From Helicostylum pulchrum (taxonomy: Eukaryota; Mucoromycota; Mucoromycetes; Mucorales; Mucoraceae): a DNA stretch of 64,000 bases. Positions 1 through 11,960 of the stretch are shown one piece after another. The stretch's first letter is position 1, and every line of letters begins with the position of its first letter. The translations under genes and the position numbers were made by a program. The stretch spans positions 186,001 to 250,000 of the forward strand of contig JAIXMO010000035.1 in the NCBI GenBank assembly GCA_025677825.1, read 5' to 3'. The notes below the pieces were generated by a model. It saw only the letters and a list, made by a program, of their open reading frames with translations. It had not been told where the DNA came from and searched no databases.

Positions 1-397
1 TTAAATATCTTATACAAGAAGGTTGATCGGTTTAAAGATAAATGAGCTTGCAAAGCTAATTATCTTTGATTTCGGTGGCTCTTTTTTTTTTGTAAGAAAC
101 TATCTCTAAAAAAAAATGTTGATTTATCATTTTCGTTTCGACTATTTAATCAGTATAAAGAGTGTTTACATTAGCAGTCAAATAGGAGTCATTTCAACAG
201 GTACATAGAACTGATATACTATTTCCGTACGTTTTTTCTTTATAATTATATACTTTATAATAACTCTAAACCAATATTCGGCAAACATGTACTTTACATT
301 GCGCGTAAGTAATTTCGAAAAAGACTACCGTCGCTATTTTTTTTTAAAAAAAAGGAAATCAAATGTTACTAAATTAACTTTATTTTTTGTCAGCCCT

Positions 398-798
398 ATG
401 TATGGGTCACTTGACGACGATTATAACTTTTCTGTAAATCCAAATATTATAAATAACGTCGAGGGTAGCGAGCATTTCACCTCTACTATTAACGACTGTA
501 CTAAAAAGCTCAGTGTTCTTTTGCAAGTGGCGCAGACACTGAAAACGAACCGAATGTTGATGGGCTTCTTAACTTGGCTTCTGACGTAGACGCCGTTATA
601 TATCCTGATAGCATCAGAACTCCAAGTTATACTAATAGTGAGACTTCCTCCTCCGTTAATACTAATGCCGATAAAAAATCCATCATCGAAGAAGATTCTG
701 AAATGGCTACTAGCGCCAAAGACACCACGGATTCTGACAGTGTTGACAGCTCTAATGATGCTATCGATTATATCGCCAGCTTAAAACCACCGGTTTAA
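398..798 (+). pseudogene. Small unknown gene, tandem copy A, frameshifted
   Basis: Product not recognised. From the ATG at 398 the frame encodes an N-terminus related to copy B (a GSLDDD...NPN block against GHFDQH...DPN). The first frame stops at TAG 587-589. A second frame, open from about 505 to the TAA ending at 798, carries an acidic, Ser/Thr/Asp-rich tail ending LKPPV. Comparison with copy B explains the switch: B reads CTAAAAAGGCTC where A reads CTAAAAAGCTC, so copy A lacks one G near 508. An upstream mini-exon (ATG at 287, donor at 305, acceptor ending 393) is present, but splicing it in phase leads straight to a stop. The gene is therefore either a decayed duplicate or a single-base assembly error; the lesion in copy B favours decay. 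Confidence 0.55.
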
Positions 799-1212
799 AA
801 AAGTACACCAAATATGGCTTCAGATACGCTCGTTTTAACTTTGTACTTTCTCCTACTCGCAACGACGATTAGTTATATATTTTAAAATCTAAAAGAATAA
901 TAAATAAAAAAAGTATTATAGTCTGTAGTTTCTATAAACTTTTGTTTTCGTATCCTAATGAATAAATTTAGATTCCTCGATTATTGGTTTCTACTATTTA
1001 ATTACTGAAGAGAAGATTGCGTCAGTCATTGAACAATAAGTCAGTTTAACTGTATATGAGAAATATATCTACTTTTTTTCGATACATCTTTCTTTGCAAA
1101 AAATACGTCTTGAATCTTTCAACATGTCTGATAATAGTAGACTCTATACATATAACGCGTAAATAACTTCAAAAAATACGACCATTAATTGTTTTTTTTA
1201 TCAGTGATAACC

Positions 1213-1685
1213 ATGGGTCACTTTGACCAACATAATGACTTTTTTGCTGATCCAAATTTTGCAAAGAATCCTGTTGATCGCCAGAAATTAAGTTTGATTA
1301 TGAATAAAAGTACCGAAGAACTCACTAGTTTTTTGGAATCTCATCCGGCATTCCGCACGAATACTAAAAAGGCTCTACCTGATACCGTTAACCAATCTTC
1401 CTCTGTCAGCAGTAGTATGGATTGTTACGGACACCATGTCCAAGGACGCGCAAAAAGATGTACTAACTCTAAGCCCGCCACCAAAAGTAAAAACTCCTCT
1501 GCCTCGCGTACCAGACTGGTAAAAAAAAACCTATTGTTGAAATAACTACCAATCCTGAAGCCACTACTACGGATTCTGAAATTACCGTCAGTTCTGAAGC
1601 TACTGATAATACCAGTGAAGTAAAGATAAAAATCCAACCCGGGCACGGTATCAAATGTATTTGTATTAACTTTGGTACAGCCTAA
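1213..1685 (+). pseudogene. Small unknown gene, tandem copy B, frameshifted at an A9 run
   Basis: Product not recognised. The frame from the ATG at 1213 is Ser/Lys-rich with a basic stretch near residues 75-105 and stops at 1545. The break follows an A9 run at 1521-1529. Shifting one base gives a further frame of about 50 codons (1530-1685) that starts KPIVEITTNPE, is Thr/Glu-rich and ends with a Cys-containing segment. The acidic Ser/Thr character of that tail matches the tail of copy A. As in copy A, an upstream mini-exon (ATG 1124, donor 1159, acceptor ending 1204) joins out of frame. A homopolymer sequencing error could explain this copy alone, but both copies carry different breaks. Confidence 0.5.
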
Positions 1686-3131
1686 CGCAAATCTACAAAA
1701 TAAAAGAAATATCTCCAACTCGATAATAAAACTATTTTTAAAAAAGAAAAGAAAAAAAGCTCTTAGTTTGTAGTTTGTATAATACTTTTTTTCCGTATTG
1801 TCCTTAGATCCCCAGAATGATTTATACTATAAAGTATTTATCGCCGCTAATATATATTTCGGTGATACTATTTTATTTAGTAGTATATATACATCTACTT
1901 TTTATACTATGCAAAAAGGAAAAAACATTTGTGTCCCACCGGAAGGACTTGGTTACACTAGAAAGTTTCCATATAATAAGGGTACAGGCGTAAAAAAAAA
2001 CACCATTATTTTCTGGTACAGGAACGAATGTATCTGATCAACAGGGTATTAGACTCCCGTTAGTTTGAGGTACAGACGACACACACAATAGTTGGTACCT
2101 GCATTTTACTGTATCTTTCGTTGACTCTGATCTTTTTATATGTATAATTCCCATGGAAGCGTCAAGCGACCTATTCGTGCTACACACAAAATTGTAAATG
2201 AATTTTCTGTACTTTTGTCAAATTGGTATTAGACCTCTCTCTCTCCATTGCATCATTAGATAATAAGGTTTTTCTCTTTGCAAACTATCTGATCATATTT
2301 AATAAAAGGTAATAAATTAAAGTCTGGACTATACTACACCTGCAATTAAAAGAAGGCGACATCTAGTTTAAAGTGCAAGATGAAAAAAAAAAAAAAAAAG
2401 CGTCAATTTATCTATTTGTTCTTTTTTAAACAAAACATGAAACGTATTGATGACGATCGGTAACGAAAAAAAAAAAAAAAAAAAAAACGTCGGCATGAAA
2501 ATAAACGACAATAAAAAAAAAACTGGTATTTTTATGTATGTAGTAAGCATATTAAATAAATAACTAATTGGTTATAATATATTAGCAAGAGAGAGAGAGA
2601 GAGAAAAAAAAGGGTGGTGATAATGATAATTTTTGTTTGTACAAAAACGCCCAATTCTATTACATGTGCATTATCTGTTTATTTCTTTTATCGTACAAGA
2701 AATATATTTTTTTTCTTCATATGACAACAATACACTACAGTCAATGAAGGTGCAATGCACGCTAAACAAGATATATATGATAATTCAAAAAAAGTAGGTA
2801 TAACAATTGAGTATACACAAAGCAGTGCGTTTTTTTGGAGATTACTAAATTAGGCTATTTGTTATGGTGTTGGTCCCGCCTTTTTTCTGTCAGAGAAAAT
2901 TGCTTGCTTGCTGTTGCAAAAATAAATAAAACGGGCATAAAATTAAACGTATTCCGATGAGCCTCATCAATAACAACACAAAAGGGAGAGACAATTATAA
3001 ACTTTTTTTTCTTAAAACAGTCAAATTTTCACACTTTTATAAAAAACCTATTTTTAATTCTTTTCCCTTTTTCTTTTTCTTTTAACAAACTAAAGAAAAA
3101 AAAAAGTTATACGATTCCTTTGTATATAAAA
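1686..3131. other. Intergenic, AT-rich with homopolymers and a GA repeat
   Basis: No convincing gene. An open frame at 1798-2037 on the + strand lacks a good start and has no recognisable features. A16-A20 runs occur near 2384-2399 and 2466-2486, and a (GA)n repeat lies at 2588-2604. The last 80 bases before the kinase start are CT-rich (3055-3095), a plausible core promoter of the kinase gene. Confidence 0.5.
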
Positions 3132-6100
3132 ATGTCAGCAGTAGTGATCCAACCTATTCATGATGTAAATAATCGTCAGATTATTCCATTACTAGATAAT
3201 TCATCGTCTTCTTCTTCTTCTCAAGACAGACAGGATACAGTGGTTCTGGATGAACAAGTTCAAAAGCAGCAGATTTTAGAGTACCTTAGTAAAACATCAC
3301 CCACTTCTTCTTATACGACAAAACGAGTACCTCGATTAGGTCAGTTTTTATTATTAAAGACACTAGGTGTTGGTGAATTTGGTAAAGTAAAAATGGCTAG
3401 ACATTTTGAAACTGGACAAATTGTAAGTTGGTGTTACTGCTCTAGTTAAAATATACTTGATTAATAAACTGTAATAGGTGGCTGTCAAACTTGTAAAAAA
3501 AGAAAATATTGATTCTTCATCCCAGCTTGAAAAGATTCGTATGGAGATTGATATCTTAAAGGTATTTAATACAAAAAAAAAAAAATCATGAGAAAAAGTA
3601 AATAGTAAACATCACATGTATTTAGACTTTAAATCATCCATATATTGTCAAGTTATTAAGTGTAAATGAAACACATACATGTATTGGCATGGTATTAGAG
3701 TATGCACAAGGTAACTCTCTTTTTTGTTTTTAATTATGATAATGTTGTGACTCAAAAATACAAAAAAGGAGGGGAATTGTTCGAATACATTTATAGACAG
3801 AGATACTTGAAAGAACAAGAAGCACGTAGACTATTTTCACAATTGATAAGCAGTGTTTACTATATGCACCAAAAGAATATCGTCCACCGTGATTTAAAAC
3901 TCGTATGTGTTTATTTGTTTTACAAAAAAAAAAAAAGTGTAACAAACAACAACAAAAATAACCAATATTATTTGTAATGTAGGAAAATATTCTTTTAGAT
4001 TGTAACGGTAACTTGATTGTAACTGATTTTGGTTTTGCCAACCAATTTACACAAAAAACGGGTGACTTGATGTCTACCTCGTGTGGATCCCCTGTATATG
4101 CAGCTCCTGAACTTGTTATGACGGGAAGACTGTATGCTGGCACAGGTGTAGATATTTGGTCATGTGGCATTATACTGTATGCTATGCTTTGTGGCTACTT
4201 GCCGTTCGATGATGATATAAAGAACCCCAACGGCGATAACATTGGTCGTCTTTACCGGTACATTATGGCCAACAAACCAAAGTACCCTGACCATCTATCC
4301 TTTGAAGCCAAAGACATTATTGGCAAGATGCTAATTCCTGATCCTAGTATACGATGTACCATACAAGATATTATGGCTCATTCGTGGTTAGATGAATATA
4401 AAAACCAAATCTCTAAATCAATGGAGGAACTAGAAACAGAGGCTCAATACTTGAAAAAGTCTTTATTAAAAGGCATTGAATCTGTCACCATACAAGATGA
4501 TTATGTAGAGGATGTTTGTTGTGATGAAGACGATGAGGAGGGAGATGTACAAAGCAGTGCATGTTCAACTGCCTCTTCTGTTTCTTCTTCTTATTCATTT
4601 CCACCCTCTTATAGTAACACAAAGGCTCCCTCTAATAATAATAACGACAACGACGATAATGATAATGATAACGATAACGACGACGACGACGATACAGCCG
4701 TACAAGATCAACAACAACAACAACAACAACAACAACAACCTGTATTGCTTTTACAACATGAATCATCTCCTCCTAATACACCTATACCCTATTCAAAGGA
4801 CATGAATTCCTTATCTACAACAATTGAAGAATTTCCTACAACTGAGAAACTAACCTCAAGATCCAAGGATGTAACCAACGAACAAAGTGCGTCGAAATCA
4901 ACAAATTTAGTTCCAAATGAGCGACTTGACGATGCAGTAGTCATACCGGTTTTACCACCATGCAAAATACAACAATCAACTAATAAATTACAACAACCTA
5001 ATTTTAACATTTCTTCTTCTTCTTCACTCAAGAATAACAACAATACAAAGAGAAATACAATTGGTACATCACCCACTCCAACTAAAAAACCCTCTGTGCC
5101 TATGCAACGACAACACTCTTCATTAAGGGCAAAACTGCTTTCCAGTGTAAAGAGACGTAACCCTTCATCGATTGTAATAAATAAAGAAGATTCTACTGTA
5201 AAGACACCAGCACCACAAGATCGACCCACGACAAAAGAAAACAAAAATAGACATTCTTGGCAGCATATCATGCAACGTCACAATAACAACAATTTACCAC
5301 TGTCACCACCTTCGTCTCCTATTACTCCAGAGCATTCAAAGAGTGTACGATTAATTTCTTGGTTGAAAAATAAATCAAATGCCAATCGAAAACGTAAGTT
5401 TTAGTGTTACACTGTATTTATGAAGCATTTGACTTATTAAACCTGTTTATTTTAGCAAGTGGTGGTAACCCGGTGAATAGTCGTAGTAGTCCTGTAAATA
5501 GTAGTAGTACCACCACTAGTAGTCATAGAGAAGAAGAAGTAGTGGTCATGATACCTGTGGCAAGACCTTCTGTATCCCTTTTACCTTTACAATCCAATAC
5601 TCGAACAACAACTACCGATTTAGCACGAAACAATAGTCAAGTTGACAAGGTTTCCATCGAGTCTGAATTAAGAGTCCATGCAGGCGACATGAACAGGTCT
5701 GCACTTACATCGAAGCCACCTATGGAAGTGTTGCTGGAGATCAACAAGATTCTATTGCTGCTGGGTATTGAAGTAGAGAACGGAGGCGGGTATAAATTAA
5801 ACTGTGTTCGAAGATCTACGGTGCATTATCAAGCAGCAGCAGAGGATGATGAGGATGATATGATGAACCATTTATCAACAAATCATCAACCAATTTTGAG
5901 CCAGCCGATTTACGGACACCCAAACATAGACAGTGGTCAAGAAATCGAGTTCACTATAGAGATTTGTAGGTTTCAAAACCTGTCCGGGTTGTTTAGCGTG
6001 GATATTCAGTATGTCAGTGAAGACAATTATGCCGCGTACCAGTTCATAGGCCAAAAATTGTTAGGGTTGCTTCATATGGGGAATATTATTAGAAACACAA

Positions 6101-6135
6101 ACTTTAATATCATGTTGAGCAAAAACGAGGCCTGA
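3132..6135 (+). CDS. Kin4-like CAMK-family Ser/Thr protein kinase with KA1-like C-terminus
   Basis: Predicted 894-residue kinase in six exons: 3132-3422, 3478-3561, 3626-3710, 3769-3902, 3983-5393, 5456-6135. The glycine loop GVGEFGKV (about residue 80), the VAVK lysine, HRDLK (about 193), DFG (about 213) and [10 protein letters not shown] are all present, so it should be active. The insert [14 protein letters not shown] after LPFDDD resembles the Kin4/Frk1 branch of CAMKL kinases, which act in spindle-position and cell-cycle signalling in yeast. A long low-complexity linker follows, with Asn/Asp and poly-Gln tracts around residue 435. Residues about 756-894 look like a KA1 membrane-binding domain ([11 protein letters not shown] followed by a [11 protein letters not shown] helix), as in MARK/Kin1 kinases. 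The acceptor of intron 3 (A6G) lacks a pyrimidine tract. The kinase call is certain; the subfamily is inferred. Confidence 0.9.
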
Positions 6136-6432
6136 AAAAAAATTTTTTTTTTTTTCCACGTTTCAATTTTGCTATTATAGAAAAAGCAAGGAGTTTTTTC
6201 TCTCCCTCAAATATAAATAAAATCTTTTTTTTAACTAAAATTAGTCAATGTAGTACATACGCTTGGAAAAAAAAAGTCCATTTTTTATTTATTTAGAGTT
6301 TTTACAAGGTGTTTGGTTGTGATTAATATATATGTAAGAAAAGAAAAAATAATATATGAGGTATGTGTCTTTTGCTTGTTATTTTTGTGTAAGTGAGTTG
6401 TGTAAAAATGTATGTGTTGTTGTGTATGTATC

Positions 6433-6458
<26 letters not shown>
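6136..6458. other. Short convergent intergenic region with T-rich tracts
   Basis: This lies between the 3' ends of the kinase (+) and the SREBP gene (-). It holds T/A runs and AATAAA-like signals suited to 3'-end formation on both strands. A T28 run at 6433-6460 abuts and overlaps the SREBP stop codon. Confidence 0.6.
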
Positions 6459-6463
<5 letters not shown>

Positions 6464-9167
6464 CTAAACCATGAAAGATTAATTGAGCCTTTTCAGCTCT
6501 TTTGACCATGACTTGATGATGCGTAAGTTCATCTTTTTCTTGTTCACAGGCAGCATTACTACTATCTTCTTCATCATCCGTTTGTTTTTCTTCATCATCT
6601 AAATCGCACGCAGAGTCATTATCGCCTGGAAGTTGATTAATGAACCTGCCAAGACGATCCAACCTGTCTACAATAGACTGTTGGTTCTCTAATAAAGCAG
6701 GGTGCCGAATCATACGACGCAAAGTCAAGCTTGTTTCACGCACTTGCTCATCAATCAAGATTTCTTTTTCAGCCGAGATATCACCGATCTTCATGGTCTC
6801 GATCCACGAGCTCAACCCGGTAAACGAGACTACGAATTCAGCTAACGCCATCACCACATACTCCAAGTCTTGTTCATCGTTGTTACGTGCCTTTTGTAAT
6901 TTACGAATAGCAGAGCGAAGCACCTCGGCGTTCTCGAGTTCAACCAAGCCTTGCTTTTGACGCTCGGGACCACCTTGCTTTAAAAGGATCGACCCAATTA
7001 AAACGTGGATCATGGCTTTTTTCACAAGTTCGTCCAGTTGGTTGAGGTTGGCCTTTTGCGACACACTGGATGTACGGCATGTCATGGACCGTGGCACACG
7101 TTGGATTAACGTAGGAGCCCATTTCTCTGCATCGTTGTTTTTCCAAAGCGCTTCCACGGTAGCTCCTACAGCTGCAAGCCAGTGCGCTAACCGTTGCTGG
7201 TCGTTGTCGTCTTCAGACTCGCTCTTGGGTTTGGTAAGCAACATGATGTCAATAAACGCCGTTTCAAGTGTCTCGTCAAACTCGGTTTCGCCAGAGGTCA
7301 TCGTGCTCACCAAGCGATCAAACTGAATACGCAGCGTGTCCAGTAAATGCAGAGTAGATAAGATAGTGACGGGTACAACAACAGGCGCAGTGTAAGAGAT
7401 GGAAAGTCCGTTTTTAGCAGACATGTCTTGTAAACAGGTTTGGTTCGAGAGGATTTCCATGGTTTCTGCCCAAGCGTGTGTGCGGCGAATATCATTAACA
7501 GAATCATGCTCTTGTTCAGGGTCCGTCCAAGTCAAGCAGTTCATCCAAAGGCACTCATTGTCTTCATCTTCGTAGTCTTCTTTATGCTGGTTAACAGCGT
7601 GTAACCAGAAGTAGTTGGAGAGTTTGTCAGCGATAGAGCGTTTAGGGATAATAAGAGACATTTGCATAGCGGCAGTAGCATAAGCACGAGCATGTGTTTG
7701 TTGCGCTTGATCGTGAACTTCTTCGTCCAAGGTATCGACCATATTAATCATCTTGAAACAAGAGTAAATCATGCTTAAACGAGAGGGCTCGGTAGCACCA
7801 CCAAGACACGCGATCTCGTTTAATTTCAACCATTTACAGACTTGACCCCATTCTTCTTCGGGTGTAGAGAACCGAGGATCGACGTACATGATGTCATAGC
7901 CCAGAACATGGTGGCAAAAGATACGAAGAGTTTCTTTGCACAACGGCAAAAGGGTGGCTAATGTGCCTTGAGGCAGTTGGTCTCCGTCAATGGATTTTTC
8001 GAGAATGGTGTAGATTTGACGACATTTTAAATCTCCTGGTGTAACCGTGCTTGTAGTACTACTATCTTTACGAGTAATAATGGAACGTTTAGATTTGCTC
8101 ACACGTTTCAGTTTAAGTGACGAACCAAAGAAAAACGATTTGATGTACGGGAAGAACAGTTGTACAATACAGATAATGAACACTGTCGTACGCAACGTAG
8201 CCCTACATTTTTAAAAAGCATGTTAATACGGTAGGAAAAAAAAAAAAAAGCAAGTTAAAACCTTACCAGCCATCATCAAATTTAAAGATGGAACCGAGAA
8301 ATGATTCGGTGTTGCTTGATTTACTGCTAAAGGTACTTTCTTGACCAGTGGTAGTTGTTCTAGAGGTATGATGGTGGTTTTGATACTGTTCAGAAGAATT
8401 GGGACCAGCGGTTAAAGGAGACGTGGAAAAGAATGTGATGCACATAAAGATAGCCATAAAGACTCTGTTCGTCATTGCAGGTGGGGTCAATGGATCTGGC
8501 GAAGAAGGCGAGGACTCGTACTCATCCGAAGCTTCTTGTTGTTGATTACCAAATCTTGCTCTCTTTCTATTTGCCACCTTTCTTTGCTGATCTTGTTGTT
8601 TTTGCATTTCACGATCAACGACCTGCTGCTGCTGCAACTCCTTTTCTCTTTGCTGCTTCTGGATATGGTACCTCTGCAGGATATCCGCACCTCCAGGCAA
8701 CTGGCTCAAGATATTTTGCAGCGCTTGGTTTTCACGACGAATATCGTCGCCGGTCTTTTTCAGGTGGTTGATGTACTCGGTAGCTTTACGAAGAATGGTA
8801 GCCTTGTTCAGTTTGGTAGCGACGGCTACACCGTCTAAGAACTCTTCGCCATCTTCTTCCTCTTCTTCATCGTCATTGCGACGCTTGGAGCCGGTCTTGT
8901 TTACTTTGGCATACAGCAGAGCAGGTACGGCGTTTTTAAGTTCCGCGATACGGTCATTGATGTTGTTGCGATAACGACGCTCAATAGCGTTATGCGCAGT
9001 CTTTTTGTGCTGACGGATAATAGGTGGGTTTTGTGTGTTGGGTGTATTTAAAGCTGCATTTACTGCGTTATTAATAATACTGGATGATTTTAAGCGTTGA
9101 ATTGGAACCTTGGCTAAATAAAGTAAAAAGTAGAGTTTTTTAATTGGTTAGCTAATAATACAAAAAA

Positions 9168-9201
<34 letters not shown>

Positions 9202-9780
9202 TTGTGTATTATCAAATGGAGTGTTCCAGTTCATGAAATCAAGTGAAGGAGGAGGATTTGTAATTGTTGTATTTGATTTTAAAGGTAAATGTTTATCTTG
9301 AGAAGAAGAAGAAGATGATAAAGGAGAAGTAGGTTGGAATAAAGGTTGTTGCTGAGCAAGATCGTTTGGAGATAAAGTCAAGTTTTGTGGAGGAGAATAA
9401 GGTAATGATTCTGGACTAGCATATTCATTTTTAACAGTTGAGTTATTGTCAAACATGGACTTTTGTTGTTGAGTAGGTAATAAGTCAGCTAATGGCTCAT
9501 ATAATAAAGTAGGATCATTGTAAATACTGTTGCTCATAAAAATAGGTTGTGCTTGTTCATTTCTCATCAAGTTACTATTACCACCAAATAATTGGTTATC
9601 TATTGGTAAGTATCTATCAAAGTCTTGCCACGAATCTTGTTGAAGTGCGGCTTGCGCTTGTTGTTGAAGCTCCAAGTCAAATTGTGAGAGCGAAAAGTAG
9701 TTGGATGTGTCTTCATCATTTAATCCACCGGTATTATCATTAGAAAACAAATCTAATGGGTACGGTGCAAAAGTTTCCAT
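6459..9780 (-). CDS. SRE1: Sterol regulatory element-binding protein (SREBP/Sre1-type bHLH membrane-bound factor)
   Basis: Predicted 1056 residues, three exons read on the minus strand: 9780-9201, 9113-8267, 8202-6459. The Gln/Ser/Pro-rich N-terminus suits an activation domain. The bHLH begins HNAIERRYRNNIND; the tyrosine in ERRYR is the SREBP hallmark that allows binding to sterol regulatory elements as well as E-boxes. The loop carries an acidic insert, and the second helix runs into a leucine-rich segment. Two membrane spans follow, VFMAIFMCITFF (about 408-424) and TTVFIICIVQLFF (about 478-496), separated by a lumenal loop of about 50 residues containing an NSS sequon. The roughly 560-residue C-terminal region should bind the SCAP-type sensor. 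The expected biology is ER retention and proteolytic release under sterol or oxygen shortage. No RxxL site-1 protease motif is seen in the loop, as expected for fungi that use the Dsc route. Intron 1 starts GTAAAA inside a run of about 26 A. Confidence 0.92.
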
Positions 9781-11960
9781 ATTATTAGTTTTTGTTTTAA
9801 AAAGAAGAAACCCCCAACCTATTTATTTTTTTTTGGGTTATTTTGTTATTTTTTTTATTTGAATCACCGCCTTTAATAGCTTTAGTTCTAATGAGGGTGC
9901 GCGCACGCACTTTATTTTACTGCAAATAAAAATCAGGCCATATTTTTTATTTCCCTTTTTCACTGAGTTTATAAGCATTAAAATCTTTCAAAACGAGTTT
10001 CCGTGGGTAACAGTAATTAAATAAAAAAGGCGATAAATAAATAAAAAGAAGGGTTTTTCCTAATCGATAGTAACAGGGAAAAATGCTTTTTTTTTTTGTA
10101 TAAAGAACTATTTCTTATTATGTCATTACGGCTTAATCATGAATATCTATCGTTACACAATCAACTACCAATGTTATCTGTTTCATGTCCTTATTACATT
10201 TTATATATTAGCTACTGTATTATTATTTTTTGGCAGTAGTATTTTTTACAAGTGTACATACTAGTTATCATCAAGGTGTGTACTATTTTAGTAGTTTAAA
10301 ATATGAATTAACTATTGTGTGTATTATATGAAAATATAGAAGGAATAAGAAGGTAATTTTTCTTACACACAAATCACATGCAATGTCAGTCTTTGAAAGA
10401 GTATATATTCTACTGGCGTCATTCGTCCTTAGAAAACTACCAGTTTGTTGGATCGTACAAAACCCTTATTTGACATTCCATTGTATTCATTTTTTTTTCA
10501 AATTGCGTTATGTAAACCCGTAATAATTCACTCGTTACTAAGGTTTTTTTTTCTTCTTTCTTTCTATGGTACAAATATCTCTCAGATACATTTGGGTATG
10601 AAAAAGAGATATTAAATAAACTTTTTTTTAAAAGAAAGAAATGAATCAGCTTCTAATTACTAATAAACTTTTTCTTTTTTCACTCAGCGTAACTTTCTGA
10701 GTGATATTTCAATAAAGAAACGATATGTCAAGCAGGTAAAAAAAAAAAAAAAATGGGACGCACAAAAAAAACTCGTAAACCAGGCACAGTTGCTCGTGGG
10801 TTGAAATGTATTAATATTTTGCATTACTACCGGACCAATGGTCCCATATGCTACTTGGCCAATAAAATCAATCCTTCTATTTATAGAGGACTTTTTTTTT
10901 TTGTTAAAAAAGATTGGGTCCATCCTTTCTAAACTTGAAATTGAACGTATGTAAATCAACAAATTTAGACGGTATAACCTTTTGAAACCTCTGATGTTGT
11001 ACTAACGGAGTTTGTACCGCGAGGATCATCTCTCTCTCTTTAAAGTGCATAATTGCCATTACCACTTATTCCTGGTGTGGCTTTTTATATATCCAAAATG
11101 TTGAAAGAATACTTTTTTCTCGAAAAAAAAAAGGTACGATCTTTTTTTGTATAGTGATGTCATTTGAGGTGTCTACAAAAGAAGTATCCGAGTATATACT
11201 CCAATCTTGCATATTTAAGAGTTATGTTACAACTTTAAAGGATAAAACTTTTACAGACGCACAGGCACACCGGGACGCTGTTTCAAACTAGAGTTATTGT
11301 ACAGAAAAATAACAAAAAAGACTTTAGAAAATAAAAATCCATACATGTTTTGTACAGTTTCCTTTCAAGAGCTAAAATAAAATACAAAAAATATTTGTAA
11401 AATACGAATAGGAGATAATGGGAAAAGGGGGAGATTTTTGTCGTTTATTTTAAACTCGAGCGTTTATTAAATCAAGATCAGCTTCCGCGCAATAAACATA
11501 TTTAACGCACCATGAATTTTTCACAACAACACAAAAACAAAATACCCCCAATTGTTGTACCCAATGAGTCAGTTGAACGCAGTAAGGGGCAAACCTGGGG
11601 GATAAATGAACGCTTGACACCTTTCTTTCTCTCTCTAATTGCATTCTGTAATCCTGGCCACAGATAAAAGATGTTGAGCGAACTATCCCGAAAAGCGCTT
11701 TTCATCGGCCAAATCGACTTTTTTAACCAGCATCTTTTTTTTTATTTGACTCATATATTTATTTCGTACAAAAATAGCAATGTATTGAATGTGATTGTCG
11801 TACAACGCTCGCTCCCCTCCTTTTGAAAGAAATGTCTCAGACGAAAAAATGCATTTATACCATCGTGGCTTAGCTTGTACACCCAAGCTGTCTCATTTTT
11901 TTTGGTTGTTGCAATTTTTTTTTTTTTTTTTTGTAAAATCACTTTTTAAACGAAATCTAG
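9781..11960. other. Intergenic region upstream of the SREBP gene
   Basis: About 2.2 kb without a confident gene. It contains the promoter of the SREBP gene at its left end and of the small lysine-rich protein at its right end, plus many T/A runs. A 59-codon frame at 10753-10932 is listed separately. Longer open frames at 11450-11942 on the minus strand look non-coding: they overlap one another in several frames and have no family features. Confidence 0.5.
10753..10932 (+). other. 59-codon open frame with a basic, histone-H3-tail-like start
   Basis: The frame starts ATG directly after an A-run and reads MGRTKKTRKPGTVARG, then becomes hydrophobic and tyrosine-rich, with no recognisable domain. 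The opening resembles the start of histone H3 (MARTKQT) fused to the RPGTVAL block found at the tail/core junction of H3 and CENP-A. The rest does not match a histone fold. It could be a decayed H3-variant fragment or chance; there is no other evidence of expression. Confidence 0.15.

Larger units (their letters stand above)
120..1790 (+). repeat. Diverged direct tandem duplication, two units of about 0.8 kb
   Basis: Two units (roughly 120-960 and 970-1790) align in the same order over upstream sequence, a short ATG exon with a GTAAGT/GTAAAT-like donor, a T-rich acceptor, a coding block beginning ATGGGTCAC, and a 3' flank that in both ends in a variant of TAGT(C/T)TGTAGTTT followed by a T-rich stretch and CGTAT. 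Divergence is high, so the duplication is old. Each unit contains one copy of the small gene described in the next two entries. Unit limits are approximate because the flanks are AT-rich. Confidence is good for the coding block and moderate for the flanks. Confidence 0.65.

Noticed and set aside
4789..5271. 160-codon minus-strand frame inside the kinase gene
   Set aside because: It mirrors the low-complexity linker of the kinase (poly-Ser and Asn repeats) and shows no independent features.
9148..9200. Extension of the SREBP first exon through the A tract
   Set aside because: It would add a poly-Lys tail and a stop. Splicing at CAAG|GTAAAA rejoins the frame to the bHLH, so this is intron.
11450..11942. 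Several overlapping minus-strand open frames
   Set aside because: They overlap in different frames, lack family features, and lie in promoter sequence of the 11961 gene.
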